Source of the DNA: Nemertoderma westbladi
Taxonomy: Eukaryota; Xenacoelomorpha; Nemertodermatida; Nemertodermatidae
Direction: 5' to 3'
Assembly: GCA_032718475.1 (NCBI GenBank)
Contig: JAUCBJ010007510.1
Location: forward strand, 1 to 64,000
DNA: 64,000 nucleotides
Position numbers and translations under genes: made by a program. Positions 15,561 through 25,434 of this stretch are shown one piece after another. The first letter of the stretch is position 1. Each line of letters begins with the position of its first letter. The notes under the pieces were generated by a model. That model did no database searches and had not been told where the DNA came from. It worked only from the letters and a program-made list of their open reading frames with translations.

Positions 15561-15744
15561 ACTCCCTTACCCCGCCGCCTTCTAACTTACTTACTTCTTC
15601 TAACTTACTCCTACTACTACTTACTATCTACTTCTAACTATTATTTAATTATTTTTATTTTTATTTTTAATTAAATAATTAATTTTTTGTGGGAAGGGCG
15701 TCTCGCCCTCATTCCCACCCCCCTCAGTCCAAAACCTTGGACGA
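15561..15744 (-). other. AT-rich spacer and paired conserved hairpins
   Basis: A TTTA-rich stretch is followed by two hairpins just beyond the protease stop. The first (15691-15716) pairs GGGA-AGGGCG with CGCCCT-cat-TCCC. The second (15727-15742) pairs GTCCAA with TTGGAC around aacc. The same pair occurs at 34647-34697, 49991-50042 and 55374-55424 with different bulge or loop bases. Confidence 0.75.
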
Positions 15745-16905
15745 CTAAACTCTAAGGTGCCCCTTCTTCCAGTTGGCACACTCCCACTGCCCTCCTATAT
15801 GTCCTCTTACTCTTTGCCACACCCTCTTCGCCAATTCCACCTGACCAGGGATTGGCTCTCCCCCTTTCACCACCCCAAGGTTGGGTCTCTCCATCGTCTT
15901 CTTAACTAGCTCGTCTCCTGGCATCAAATCCCTGCTGCCCCCCGCCGGCAGAACGAACCGAAAGTGAAAGAACAGGCAGAACAGAAGGTACAACAGTAGT
16001 CCCGTCCCCCTCCATCCTGCCTTCCTTCTCGACTTCCCCCTTGTCGGTATGCCTCCAACCCGGACCTGCGTCTCTTCCGGACACTCCTCTGGACACTCCT
16101 CCAGACACTCCTCTAGACACTCCTCCCGACACTCCTCCGGGCACTCCCCCGGAGTGTTGTCCTCCGGACACCTCGCCGTCCGCTCCGCTCCATCTCCATA
16201 CCGATGCTTGTTGGGAAACCTACTCTCCTCTGCCCACTTTCTTACTGTCACCTCCCTATCTGGCTCTACTATCTCCTGTTTCTCCTCTTCGTCCTCTGCG
16301 CCTGCGGTGCCTGGTAACATGCACCCTGATGTCTCTGTCACACTGCATGGGATCTTAGTTTTAACTGGGCCGCTAAGCATCCACCCGAACGGCGTGAGGA
16401 TCGCCGTCGGATCCCGCTGCCTGTCTTCGCCGAAGACCGTCTTCGTTCTCTCGTGGGCCGTCGGGCAGTCCATCCCTACTATAATGGACACCTTCCTAAC
16501 GTCCACCTTTGGTATTGAGAAATCGATACCGTCCAGGAATCTATATTGTTCGACCTCAATGTTGGTTGGTCGCCTGGCGTTGATGTTTATCGATTCTATG
16601 ACGTGGATGGGGTCGATCGTCGCCCCATAGTCGTATCCCGGTGCAATCGCTGCTATCCTGCACCGCCCCGCCCTCGTCTCCAGGACCTCATCTTTACTCG
16701 AGACGGTAGTCACCGCCATTCTGTTCGGCCTCGTCTTTAGCCCTATCTCTTCGGCCACCCAGTTCTCCACCAGCGTGAAGGCTGCTCCGCTGTCGACCAG
16801 CATTAATGTCGTTACTGATCGACCGCCCTCTCCTGATATCTTCACTGGTACTACCCCGAGTAGTACTTTTCTCTTCTTCTCCTCTTCTGTCGTGCTTGTG
16901 GCCAT
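15745..16905 (-). pseudogene. E1 A17-type (BEL/Pao) aspartic protease region
   Basis: The open frame is 386 codons. The retropepsin active-site motif LVDSGAAF is at residues 37-43 (D38-S39-G40), and the BEL/Pao hallmark LTPFGWMLSGP at 170-180. This protease would cleave the Gag polyprotein. A Cys-Pro-Glu-Glu repeat follows at about 254-279, then a hydrophobic stretch at about 302-320 absent from sister copies. In E2, E3 and E5 this region is in frame with the capsid; here it is shifted relative to the upstream frame (overlap 16851-16905), so I infer an indel rather than designed frameshifting. There is no RT downstream. The ATG (MATSTT) is an internal Met of the ancestral polyprotein, not a proven start. 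Confidence 0.8.
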
Positions 16906-19184
16906 GCCTGGCCTCCAGTCTCGGACTCTCTAGCTGCTGTTTCTCTACACTCTCCGGATCTGTGTCCTTCTACCACACATCGATGACATAGTCCGTTTGC
17001 GTCTGTGTAGGCTATACGATCTTGTTTGGGCAACGCTTGCCAGTGCTTACAACTCCTGGTCTTATGTGTTCCGTCCCGGTGTAATTGACATTCGAATCCT
17101 GGATTATAGCGTTCCCTGTATAGTCCCTCACGTATCGCGCGTAGGTTTATATGTACCGATTTAGTGTTTTGGTTGTCTGTACTCGGCCTACTGGGTATAT
17201 TGGGATTGTGTTTATTTATGGTGTTATTTTCTTTCTGTCCCTGCCACGGTGTGGCCCTACTACCAGCTAACTGTGGACTAGCAGTCCCCTGTGTGGCCGC
17301 ATGTGGTAGTGACTGTCCTACTCTCGAGAATGGATCTGTCGGATTATGTTCGGGTTCAGGCCTGTTGTATTCGGTCTTTGGTGCCTTCCCCAAACTATCC
17401 TCACTATAGACTGGGTCTGTTATTAATTCGGCTTCATAGTTGAGGAAGCTCGACATCTCTTCTAGGCCCGGTTCCGCACCCTTCTTCTCCCGTGTGGAGA
17501 AGGCGATCTTCCTCCACTTCCTTCGTAACCAGATCGGCAGTGCCTGCGCTATCGTGGTGATGTTGTTAGACGCGTTGAGTTCGTATGGTGCGTCTAGCGT
17601 CTTTAACACGATTAACGCCTTCTCGACCTTGTTTGCAAAGGTCCTTATGCTAACGGGATTGTCCTGTAGGCCATCCGATGTTATGCCTCTCAGGGTTTGC
17701 CGGATGATCTTGGCCGGGTGCCCGTATTCCCTATCTAGCGCCCGCCATGCTGTCGTGAAGCCGCCCTCGATGCCCTGGTATTGCCTCACGATGTCGTATG
17801 CTGGGCCTCCTGTATATACTTGCAGATATTTTAGGCACTCCGCCTGCGTCAAGTTCTTACTTAATATTTCGTTACTATACATGCGCCGAAACTGTAGATA
17901 TTCTTCCGGCCTACTCCCATCGAATTTAAATGGTTCCACAGGTGGTAACTCGATCCTAGTTTTTAATGCATCGATCAATGTGGCCATTCCCATCGCTTGC
18001 GCTTCTAATGGGTTCGATGGATGTTGTATAGTTTCTCCTATTGGGTGCGGTCCGTTCGTCCTATCTGTTGTTGATTTTATTTGTTGCGTCGGATATATCA
18101 TTGGGGGTAACGGCCCCCTCCATATTTCCGTGTCGCATGATCTGTTCTCGTCCAAGGGGTTCGATGTTCTTGCTCCTATTGGGGTATATTGTTGATATTG
18201 TGATGGGGGAATGTCACCCTGTCCCCCTCCCACCGGTATGTTTGGTACTGGGGTTGATGTTAATATATTGGGGCCCATACATCTATCTGCAATAATTCCC
18301 CCCTCCCCTGGATATATGTTGTGTCCCTGGAAATTATAGTCATGCTGCTGTACCGGTACCGATATAGGCCTATTCACTTCTTGCCTACCTACCGGTATGT
18401 ACTCCGCGACTTCCGGGTTTAATCCCGTCGTCCGCGCTACCCTATCGCCTACTCTATCTCTCCCAGCATGGCCTATAATAGTATGTGCAGTAAGGCCTAC
18501 AGTATGTCCTGCAGTCTGCATGTGCCCTTCCGAATCGAAGTTTATTCTTCGCGAATCTCGAATCTCCCCGCGACTACCGTACTCTCGATCGGCAGCTATA
18601 TCCCGTCGGGAAGCTTCTCTTCGATCCCCTATCCTGCTCTCGTCTTCGTATCGGTACGTCCTGTACCCCTCTCTTGGTGTGCGGTGCGTTTCTCCGGGGC
18701 GACGGCAATCTCCCGAAGTTCGACCCCACTGACTCCCTACCTCCATCTCTACTATCGACGGCTCGCTATCCGTCCTCGCTCTCCGGTTGCTCCTAGCAAC
18801 GACTCTTCTATTATCTTCCTTTCTTCTCTCTTCGACCTCTCGGTTAAACTCTGCTAATCTTCTTCTATCTTCGACCTCTCTATTATACTCTACTAATCTT
18901 CTCCTATCTTCGACCTCTCTATTAAACTCTACTAATCTTCTCTCTTCTGACTGGGCTCGACGTTCCGTCGCCCGCCCTCTCGCGACGTCAACCTGTCTCT
19001 CTCTGCTCGATCGCACGCCGCTGGGGATACTCGCAATCCCCCTATTACTCTCCGTCGCCGGGTGTTGCGGTTTACCTAATTCGGCCCGCGCATTATCCGC
19101 CGACGCCTGTGGGACACTCCCTGCCCCCCCTCTCTCGCTACTAATCCCTCGCGGTGGGGTGCCCGTAGCCCCCCCCCCCCCCAC
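16851..19184 (-). pseudogene. E1 Gag: capsid and zinc-knuckle region
   Basis: The open frame is 777 codons without a true ATG at its start (GTG), so it continues a longer Gag. In order it has Arg/Glu-rich sequence with a 13-residue repeat three times (about 84-121), a linker, and a DUF1759-like capsid region (about 396-600, with ELPPVEPFKFDG and YLQVYTGGPAYDIV). The zinc-binding boxes are CQLHRDGTHKTRSC (699-712) and CHRCVVEGHRSGEC (733-746, a classical C-x2-C-x4-H-x4-C knuckle). Such proteins coat and package element RNA. The frame ends just after the knuckle by an indel, before the protease. Assignment to BEL/Pao-like Gag is by motif; the exact clade is unknown. Confidence 0.85.
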
Positions 19185-19440
19185 CCGCTACTTCTAACTT
19201 CACTATCTCTTACTACACTTCTGCGTCCCTCTTGTCGGACACTCTCTACCCCCTTTCTCTCGCCACTAATCTTCTGTGGTGGGGCGCCCGTAGCCCCCCC
19301 CCCCCCCACCCGCCACTTCTAACTTCACTACCTCTTACTACACTTCTACACCCCTCTTGTGGGGCATTCTCTGCCCCCCCTCTCTCGCCGCTAATCTCAT
19401 GTGGTGGGGCGCCCGTAGCCCCCCCCCCCACCCGCCACAT
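19140..19440 (-). repeat. Three Gag-coding repeats with poly-G tracts (E1)
   Basis: Three tandem copies of an approximately 115-120 bp unit, each containing a long C run on the plus strand (for example starting near 19169, 19294 and 19419). They encode the WGGG...PP..SGERGG-type segment. Differing run lengths put each copy in a different frame, whereas the equivalent E4 sequence is open throughout. Confidence 0.8.
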
Positions 19441-20921
19441 CTAACTTCAATATCTCTTACTTCGTCTCTACACCCCTCTCTAGTCGACACACTGTCTCTA
19501 CTGCGGCCGGGTCTATTCACCCCCGCCTCTCTCTCTACTACTGCGTGGCCTACCAGGCCCACCTCGGGTTGGCTCAACCCCGCCACTTCCTGCCTACTAA
19601 CTACGTGGCCTACCAGGCCGCCGTCTGCCGGGCTATACACGTCTGACGCGTTCACATTAATAGCACCATTCCCAATATTATTTGTTAAATCAATTAAATT
19701 ATTAGAATTTGAAACGGGATTATTATTTAAATTATTTAAGTTAGAATTATTATTATTTTCAAAATTTAAATTGCTATTCGAATTATTTGAATTATTTTGA
19801 TTATTCTGAATATTTGAATTAATATTATTATTTGAATTTAAACTTAAATTACTACTACCGGGTAAGATATTTCCTGTAATAAAGGGATTAGGGTTATTTA
19901 CTACGGTACTATTAATACCAATATTTCCTAACGCACTACTACTACCCCCCCCCCCCCCCCCCCCGCCCGTACGGTTACTGTATGTACTGTACGTGTACCG
20001 CACGCTCTGTTCTCTTGCCTCACGCTCTTCGCGTTCACTCTCTTGCTCCTTCCTTCTCCCCATTATCCACTCTAATTTCTCTCTAGTTCTCTCTAATATC
20101 TCTCTAGTTTTTAATTCATATGCTGCCAGATTTATCTCCTGTACCCTTCTTTCTTTTGCGGAGGATGTAGCAGACTTATCGGTTGCGACGGACTCCCGCC
20201 GCCCCTCCGTCCTACTAACTTTCCCCCGCTTTCTGGGGTCCTCGCTGACCGACGAGGCCGAATCCTCGGAGCTAACCTCGGATTCGCCCTCGTGCGGTCC
20301 CGCCCAACCCACTAACTTAACTTCCCTGGCATCGACTAAGTATGGCCCTATGTACACTACACCAGGCCCCATACCCCTACGTTCCCATAGCCCAAACAGT
20401 TCGAAGGCAACCCCTCTTGCTCTCTCCTCGGCCAGTTCTCCCTGCCCAGAACGCACTAGGTAATCAAAGTATCTGTTCGACTCACCTAGTCGTCTCCTCA
20501 ACTTCACCTGGTCTATCTCAGCCCCTCCTCTAGCTTCCTTCAGTTGTTCCCGGGTCGCGGCGTAGGCTCGTCGGAGCCGGACGACCCCGACGTCCTCGTC
20601 GTCGACATCTCCTCTCTCCCTCCGGGTTCGACGTCGTACCGTCGGCTCCACCATTACCGTTCCGGTGGGCCGTTCGTCGCCCTCGGCCTGTGGCTGGCCG
20701 GCGACATCGGCATATCGACCGCCGCCCTGTGTCGACTCGTCTCTCTCCTCCCCCGTCTCGCTCTCTCCTCTACTCGACTCGCTCTCTCGCTGTAGACGAC
20801 CCCCCACATCTTGGTTCGCATCGACCGGCGTCGTGGGTCCGTATCGTCTCGCCGTGGCCTCGTGGATCGTTAGATCGCCGTCCGGGGTCCGCGGCGGTGT
20901 CGTTTCTCTCTCTCGACTTAT
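19338..20921 (-). pseudogene. E1 Gag N-terminal region
   Basis: The frame is open from 20921 to 19338. Aligned to E4 and E2 the start codon should lie at 20921-20919 but is ATA, so the authentic start is lost; the remaining frame still gives about 489 codons from a GTG. It encodes an acidic/basic low-complexity N-terminus, a conserved block (GESNRYFDYLVRSGQGELAE), a Glu/Arg coiled-coil-like segment, a Gly run encoded by 20 G (plus-strand C 19945-19964), an Asn-rich region and two VGHVV/VGHAV repeats. No enzymatic motif is seen. The likely role is structural (matrix-like/self-assembly), an inference from position. The frame closes in the G-tract repeats. Confidence 0.7.
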
Positions 20922-21052
20922 GTTATCTTGGGCAACTTTGGACCTCGTTACTGTTAGGGCAGCTGCTTGGTCTTTGTTACTGTTAGGGCAGCTGCTGCTT
21001 TGTTACTGTGTTACTGGCAGTCGCAGTCTCAGGCAGCTTGGGATTTTGTTAC
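20922..21052 (-). repeat. E1 leader with imperfect tandem repeats
   Basis: In the sense strand, directly after the 5' LTR, a unit of about 29 bp recurs: GTAAC(A/G)A... followed by GCAGCTGCCC. A canonical tRNA primer-binding site would start TGG within a few bases of the LTR; none is visible. Confidence 0.65.
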
Positions 21053-21620
21053 TGTGACGGGATCGGTCGACCCCGATTTATCCGGTTTGGTTGTTTGCTT
21101 ACGCGTCCCCGCCGTGTGTAAAAGGAGTTATTGTAATTCTCCCGATGATGTTAATAATATATGTCGGTAAGTATATGATAATATGAGATAATGAGATAAC
21201 ACAGTTAACGATGGTAATAGGCCTAAGTATACAGCAGTACTGATGGATGATGGTGGCGACGACGGTAACAAAGTCACCGCTCTGCTGCTCTGCCCTGACT
21301 GCACTGAGATAACTGAGGTGAATGAATAGCACGACTGGTAATATATTGCACGGTTTGGCCTTATTACTGTACCTAGTCGATGCTGTCCCCCCATTGGCTA
21401 ATATCCCACTTCTCGCCCTTTCACCTTCCCTGGTGTGTTTCCCGTTGCCCCTGTTGTTCTCTCTCTGTTAGGGGTTTGGCCCCTGACCCTTATTGTGTGT
21501 TTCTCCTTCCCACTTTATTGGGGTGACACGAGGTTGATATTGGTAATCAACCTCGTGCTCCCAATATTGCTTTACGGTTTACTTTATGGGGTTTGGTGAG
21601 GCGGAATTGATTCGTTAACA
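21053..21620 (-). repeat. E1 5' LTR
   Basis: The partner of 13815-14384. In the sense strand it starts TGTTAACG and ends CCGTCACA. It contains the family box (21101-21117) and the poly(A) hairpin (21516-21566). Differences from the partner include 21057, a 2-bp length change near 21580 and the terminal GTTAACA/GCTAACA. Confidence 0.95.
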
Positions 21621-21625
21621 CATAC
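21621..21625. repeat. TSD of E1 (catac)
   Basis: The exact 5-bp match to 13810-13814 confirms element boundaries and a single integration event. Confidence 0.9.
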
Positions 21626-22977
21626 GGATGATTTAGATCAGCAGAACTTCTGTGCAATATTTTATATTTGGGGCCCCATTGGATCAGTTATTGCATTTAG
21701 TTGCCCCTATAGAAGACTACTTCGTCTTCTTAATGCTTTATGACAGTATTATATCAGGCGCTGATCCAATGTAACCCCCCTTGTGTAACGGTTATAATGT
21801 TGTGCAGTGCATACATTTTACTTTATTGAGTTGGCCTGTAATCTATCCTAGTAAGTGATTTGTAGTGTAACTGCCAATGGGATTGCTTAGTGAGCAACCA
21901 GCTGGAGTGAATTGATTATCACATTGTTCTTTGTACATTTCTGCACATTTAAGGTGGTGTAGTTAGTATCCCGGCAGTCACTTAGAGTCATTTACGATAA
22001 CGATATTATTAGGTGTTTACCCGTTTATACTGGGAGCACAAATTCTTATGATTGTTATTCATATTATATTATTATTACAATATTCTATCTCTAATCTGAA
22101 TTCTCTTTTTTATAATTTGTTAACAACCATGTTGGGAGAGCTCCAACTGACTCGCCGAAAGATCCTTAGCCCCAATCTAGTTTCTGCTGCTAGCCGATCA
22201 ACTCAATTCTTTCCCTTTCAAAAAACTCACGAACCTAACGCATTCGTGTACAATAAGAATTTGTGTGCAGCGAATTGGTGCGTTCCATCTCGCCGAAAGA
22301 GTTGAAGTTTTGGATGCAGACTATCTGTTGGACTACGGATTTTCTAAAGGAGACATCGCATCTAAAGGTTGATCTTATCTATCTATTCACTGACTCTAGG
22401 ATGATTAGAGAAATTTCTTTATCAGGCTAAGTACCCGTTATTTATTACTTCGTGACTGAATGAAATTCTAACAGGCTACTAAACTCGATTCAGAAGTTAT
22501 TCTCGCTAACATTGTGTCATATGTTTTCCGGTCGTTAGGGACACATCGGGCAAACCGACGTTGTTTGTCCGCTGGTACTCTCATATCTGTAAACGAGGGA
22601 TTATAATCCCTAGCCTCACGAAATAATAGTAAAATAGTTACTTTTGGCTGTTTTTTTTTTAAGTTCTGCTGATCGTATTTTGGTACATTGGTTGAATGAT
22701 TTCGGCCAATGGTTTTATAATTTGTTAATATTCTCTGTCATAATTTTTGCAAGACGACTCATACTGCCCAGTGCAAAAACCATTTATATCCGGTCGGTTG
22801 TTTTAAGACAATTTTTACCCTGATCTTTCCGTATTGTAAACGGAATTATTATACCATTGGTGAGCTCTGTAAATAATTGGTTTAATTATTTTCAGGTTGC
22901 CTGCGGGTAATTTACCTTTTGTATGCTTTGTTTATTTTTAGGACTTTAGTATACTGCACATTTATTGCTACAAGAAA
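21626..22977. other. Unassigned DNA with inverted repeats, 5' of BEL/Pao remnant
   Basis: No gene is recognised; the 85-codon frame at 22048-22305 has no recognisable motif. The region holds a 14-bp inverted repeat (21636-21649 and 22661-22674) about 1 kb apart. It also holds a nested palindrome (cattggatcag at 21677-21687 with ctgatccaatg at 21761-21771, enclosing agaagac/gtcttct). It may include the LTR and leader of the following BEL/Pao element, but no second LTR is present to prove it. Confidence 0.5.
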
Positions 22978-25434
22978 ATGTCAAGTCTTAATGTTGGTAT
23001 AGGACCTGGATCCCCAAGGAGTGGAGTGTCTCTGGTTGGTGACCCGTTGTTGGTTGGCGTCCCCATCGCTGACCTCACTGCGGTAAGTCATTCCGAGTTG
23101 GTGTCCGGCCACAAACCGTCCATTCCAGCACCAGCTGATATCACATTAAGTACAGCGGTCGCGTTGAAAAGGTCTCACTATCGGGGTGAGCCGTGTTATG
23201 ATGAGGGCCCGCGGCATGCCTCCATTGGTTCAGCAAACGGCCCCTTAACTCGCCTGAGGGGCAGCGGTACCCCCAGCTCAAACATGGTTGCTAGTGTGAC
23301 AAGTGTGGGTACCATAAACCGAGGTTTGGGACAACTCTATCGCCACCTGGAATCGGGGTGTGAGGAGATCAACAAAGCACGGGTAAGTTCCACTGTTGAC
23401 TCTGCCATTTTATACACACTGACACAGAAACTCATTGCCAGGTTTGTCAAGATTAAGGATCGTGTAACACAATTAGAGCGTTACTATATGAGTGTAATGG
23501 AACCAGTGAGGACTATGAACAGGTAACTTCTAAGTTTAATTATTATAGAGACTTGTACCATAAAGCTATTGAGACTCCAGCTCATTCTGTAAGTATCCAG
23601 GTCACTCCCCCTAGAGAAGTAATTAAAGCTATTACCCACCCGCCCTCAGAGGTACAGAATCTGCAAAGGACATCCGGTGAAGTATTAAACTCTAATTATT
23701 ATGGCCCGCCTGGGCCAGAACCGGTAGTTGGTGGCACCGCTAATTTAATCATCGATGCTTTAAATCCCAATAAGGTTAGTACTTACTCTGTGGGACATGG
23801 GGTCCCTAGGCAAAGACAGGTTAGTGTGGGGGGTGCATCACATTTGTCAGGTAGCTCCTCGAGCTCATCCAAAGTCCAGCGGCTCGCCGAAGCCAAATTA
23901 GCAGAACTAGAAGCATCCAGGCTCAAGAGACCCTTAGGCGACAGGAAATTGTTGACCGTGAACGCCATCGTATTCAAGTAGACCTTGAGGCTACACGAAT
24001 TTCGGAGGCTGGCCAAGAAACTATCTTGAAAGCCACAAAAGCAGCTGAGAAGGCTAAGGAACAAGCAGATGAAGAAACTAGGAAGGCAGAAGCACAGGCC
24101 ATCAAAGCTGTTGCTGAGGTCAAACGTGTAGCTGCGCCCAATGAACGTCTACAGGTACTAGAAAGTGCAGAGTTATGGTGTCGAGCGCAAAATGTCAGGG
24201 ACCAATGTAGAAGCCTCTAGTGCCTCTAGTGGCTCTAGAAGCTGACCCGACGCCATTTCTTGGGGATCCCAAGAAATTTGTGTCTTTGAAAAATCGCTTT
24301 ATGGCTCAAGTGCATTCGAAAGATGTCACTGATGACATCAAATTACGCTATTTGGTCACCTATGTTAAAGGTAAACCTCTGGACCTCATAGAGCATTTTG
24401 AGGGTATGACTAATGGATATCAGCTGGCATGGGAAACCCTAGAAAAGAACTATGGGAATCCGGCTTTAATAATTAAGGCTGTCATCGAGGATGTCACACG
24501 ATGTCGCTTTCCCATAGAAACACCTAGTGATGTAAGGAAGTATGCCCATGATGTGCGATGCACTATGGATGTGCCATGGACTTTAAATTGCCCATAATAT
24601 GTCAACAACCCCGATTTTATTCAGGGAGTAGCTGTGAACCTTAATGATAGGATGAGGTTACGGTGGGCGAGGAGAGTTACTAGGTTTAGACAGGACCGAG
24701 GAAGTGACCCAGGACTTAGACAGTTAGTGGCTTTCTTAGAAGAGGAATCTGACCTCCTAAACTGTCGTATGTATGGTAGGCCAGCCACTGAATCTATTCT
24801 CAGAGAAAGGATGGGGGACAAATTCCATGGTTTTGGGACAAAACCATTGCCATTAGCAGGTGACAAGTGTGACCGCCGGGCTACTCGCAATGTTCATCAC
24901 GTCCCGGAGACACCACGCTTCCCCTCAATCGACGGTAAACAACGGCTTATGACATCATTCCATGAGGAACATTGTGTAGGTCCTGAGGTTATGGAGGAAC
25001 CATCCTTTTCAGAAGCTAGCGGTGTAGATACTGACAACATTGATAAATTTTCCTGTGAGGCTTATGCAGTAAATCCACAGCATTCCTGCCAAATGTGTAA
25101 GGAGAATCATGGTTTATTTAACTGTCAGCGGTTTCGTGAAATATCTCCGAGGGCAAGGTGGGAGTTTGTAGTTGAACATAAGCTATGTCTGAGATGTTAG
25201 AGACGTGGACATTGGCGTGATGGGTGCAAAGCCCAGTTCCGTTGCAAGCAGTGTCAGCGACCCCATTCCTCACTGCTGCACCCCGAAAATTTTGAAACAA
25301 AGGACACTGATGAACGACTAAAAAACTTTTACGCGGCGAAACGAGATGATGCCTCTTCGAGACTAAAGGATTACTTACCAGATAAGGTAACACAGAGTAG
25401 GCCACCATATGGAATATATCAAAGAGTAACAGCT
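22978..25434 (+). pseudogene. BEL/Pao gag, degenerate
   Basis: The start at 22978 (MSSLNVGIGPGSP) is the first ATG of a 182-codon frame. The frame closes at 23526 and homology continues in shifted pieces: 23553-23981, 24026-24220, 24220-24597, 24634-25200 and on to 25434. The 24220-24597 piece is DUF1759-like (FLGDPKKFVSLKNRF, YLVTYVKGKPLDLIEH). The C-terminal piece has the Cys/His cluster CQMCKENHGLFNC, then KLCLRC, a TAG at 25198-25200, and CKQCQRPHSSLLH, which is the BEL/Pao zinc-knuckle region. Role: RNA packaging and particle assembly. At least three stop/frame lesions make an intact product unlikely. Confidence 0.82.

Larger units (their letters stand above)
13815..21620 (-). mobile_element. 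E1: non-autonomous BEL/Pao-like LTR retrotransposon
   Basis: A complete insertion bounded by two LTRs (570 and 568 bp, about five differences) and by the 5-bp TSD catac. Orientation is minus: in that sense the element reads 5' LTR (21620-21053), leader repeats, gag N-terminal ORF, capsid/zinc-knuckle ORF, protease ORF, a hairpin-rich 3' region, a G-run polypurine tract and the 3' LTR (14384-13815). The gag and A17-type protease resemble BEL/Pao elements. No RT, RNase H or integrase is visible, and the 1.3 kb between protease and 3' LTR is non-coding. The coding frame is broken by G-run length changes and an indel at the gag-protease boundary, and the original ATG is ATA. It would need enzymes from another element to move. 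Confidence 0.93.

Noticed and set aside
14909-15674. Plus-strand ORFs in the E1 3' region (up to 234 codons)
   Set aside because: They are read through the mini-hairpin array and its spacers. Composition and periodicity explain the open frame, and the element is on the minus strand.
16851-16905. Programmed frameshift between capsid and protease in E1
   Set aside because: E2, E3 and E5 read through in one frame at the same place, so the overlap in E1 is best explained by a local indel.
17440-18195. Plus-strand ORFs opposite gag-protease and ORFX (also near 34954-35907, 42717-43277, 55692-56675)
   Set aside because: They are antisense shadows of conserved Gag/protease or ORFX frames; the recognisable motifs are all on the other strand.
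21636-22674. Definite DNA transposon call
   Set aside because: Only a 14-bp inverted repeat, no TSD and no transposase; reported as an observation only.
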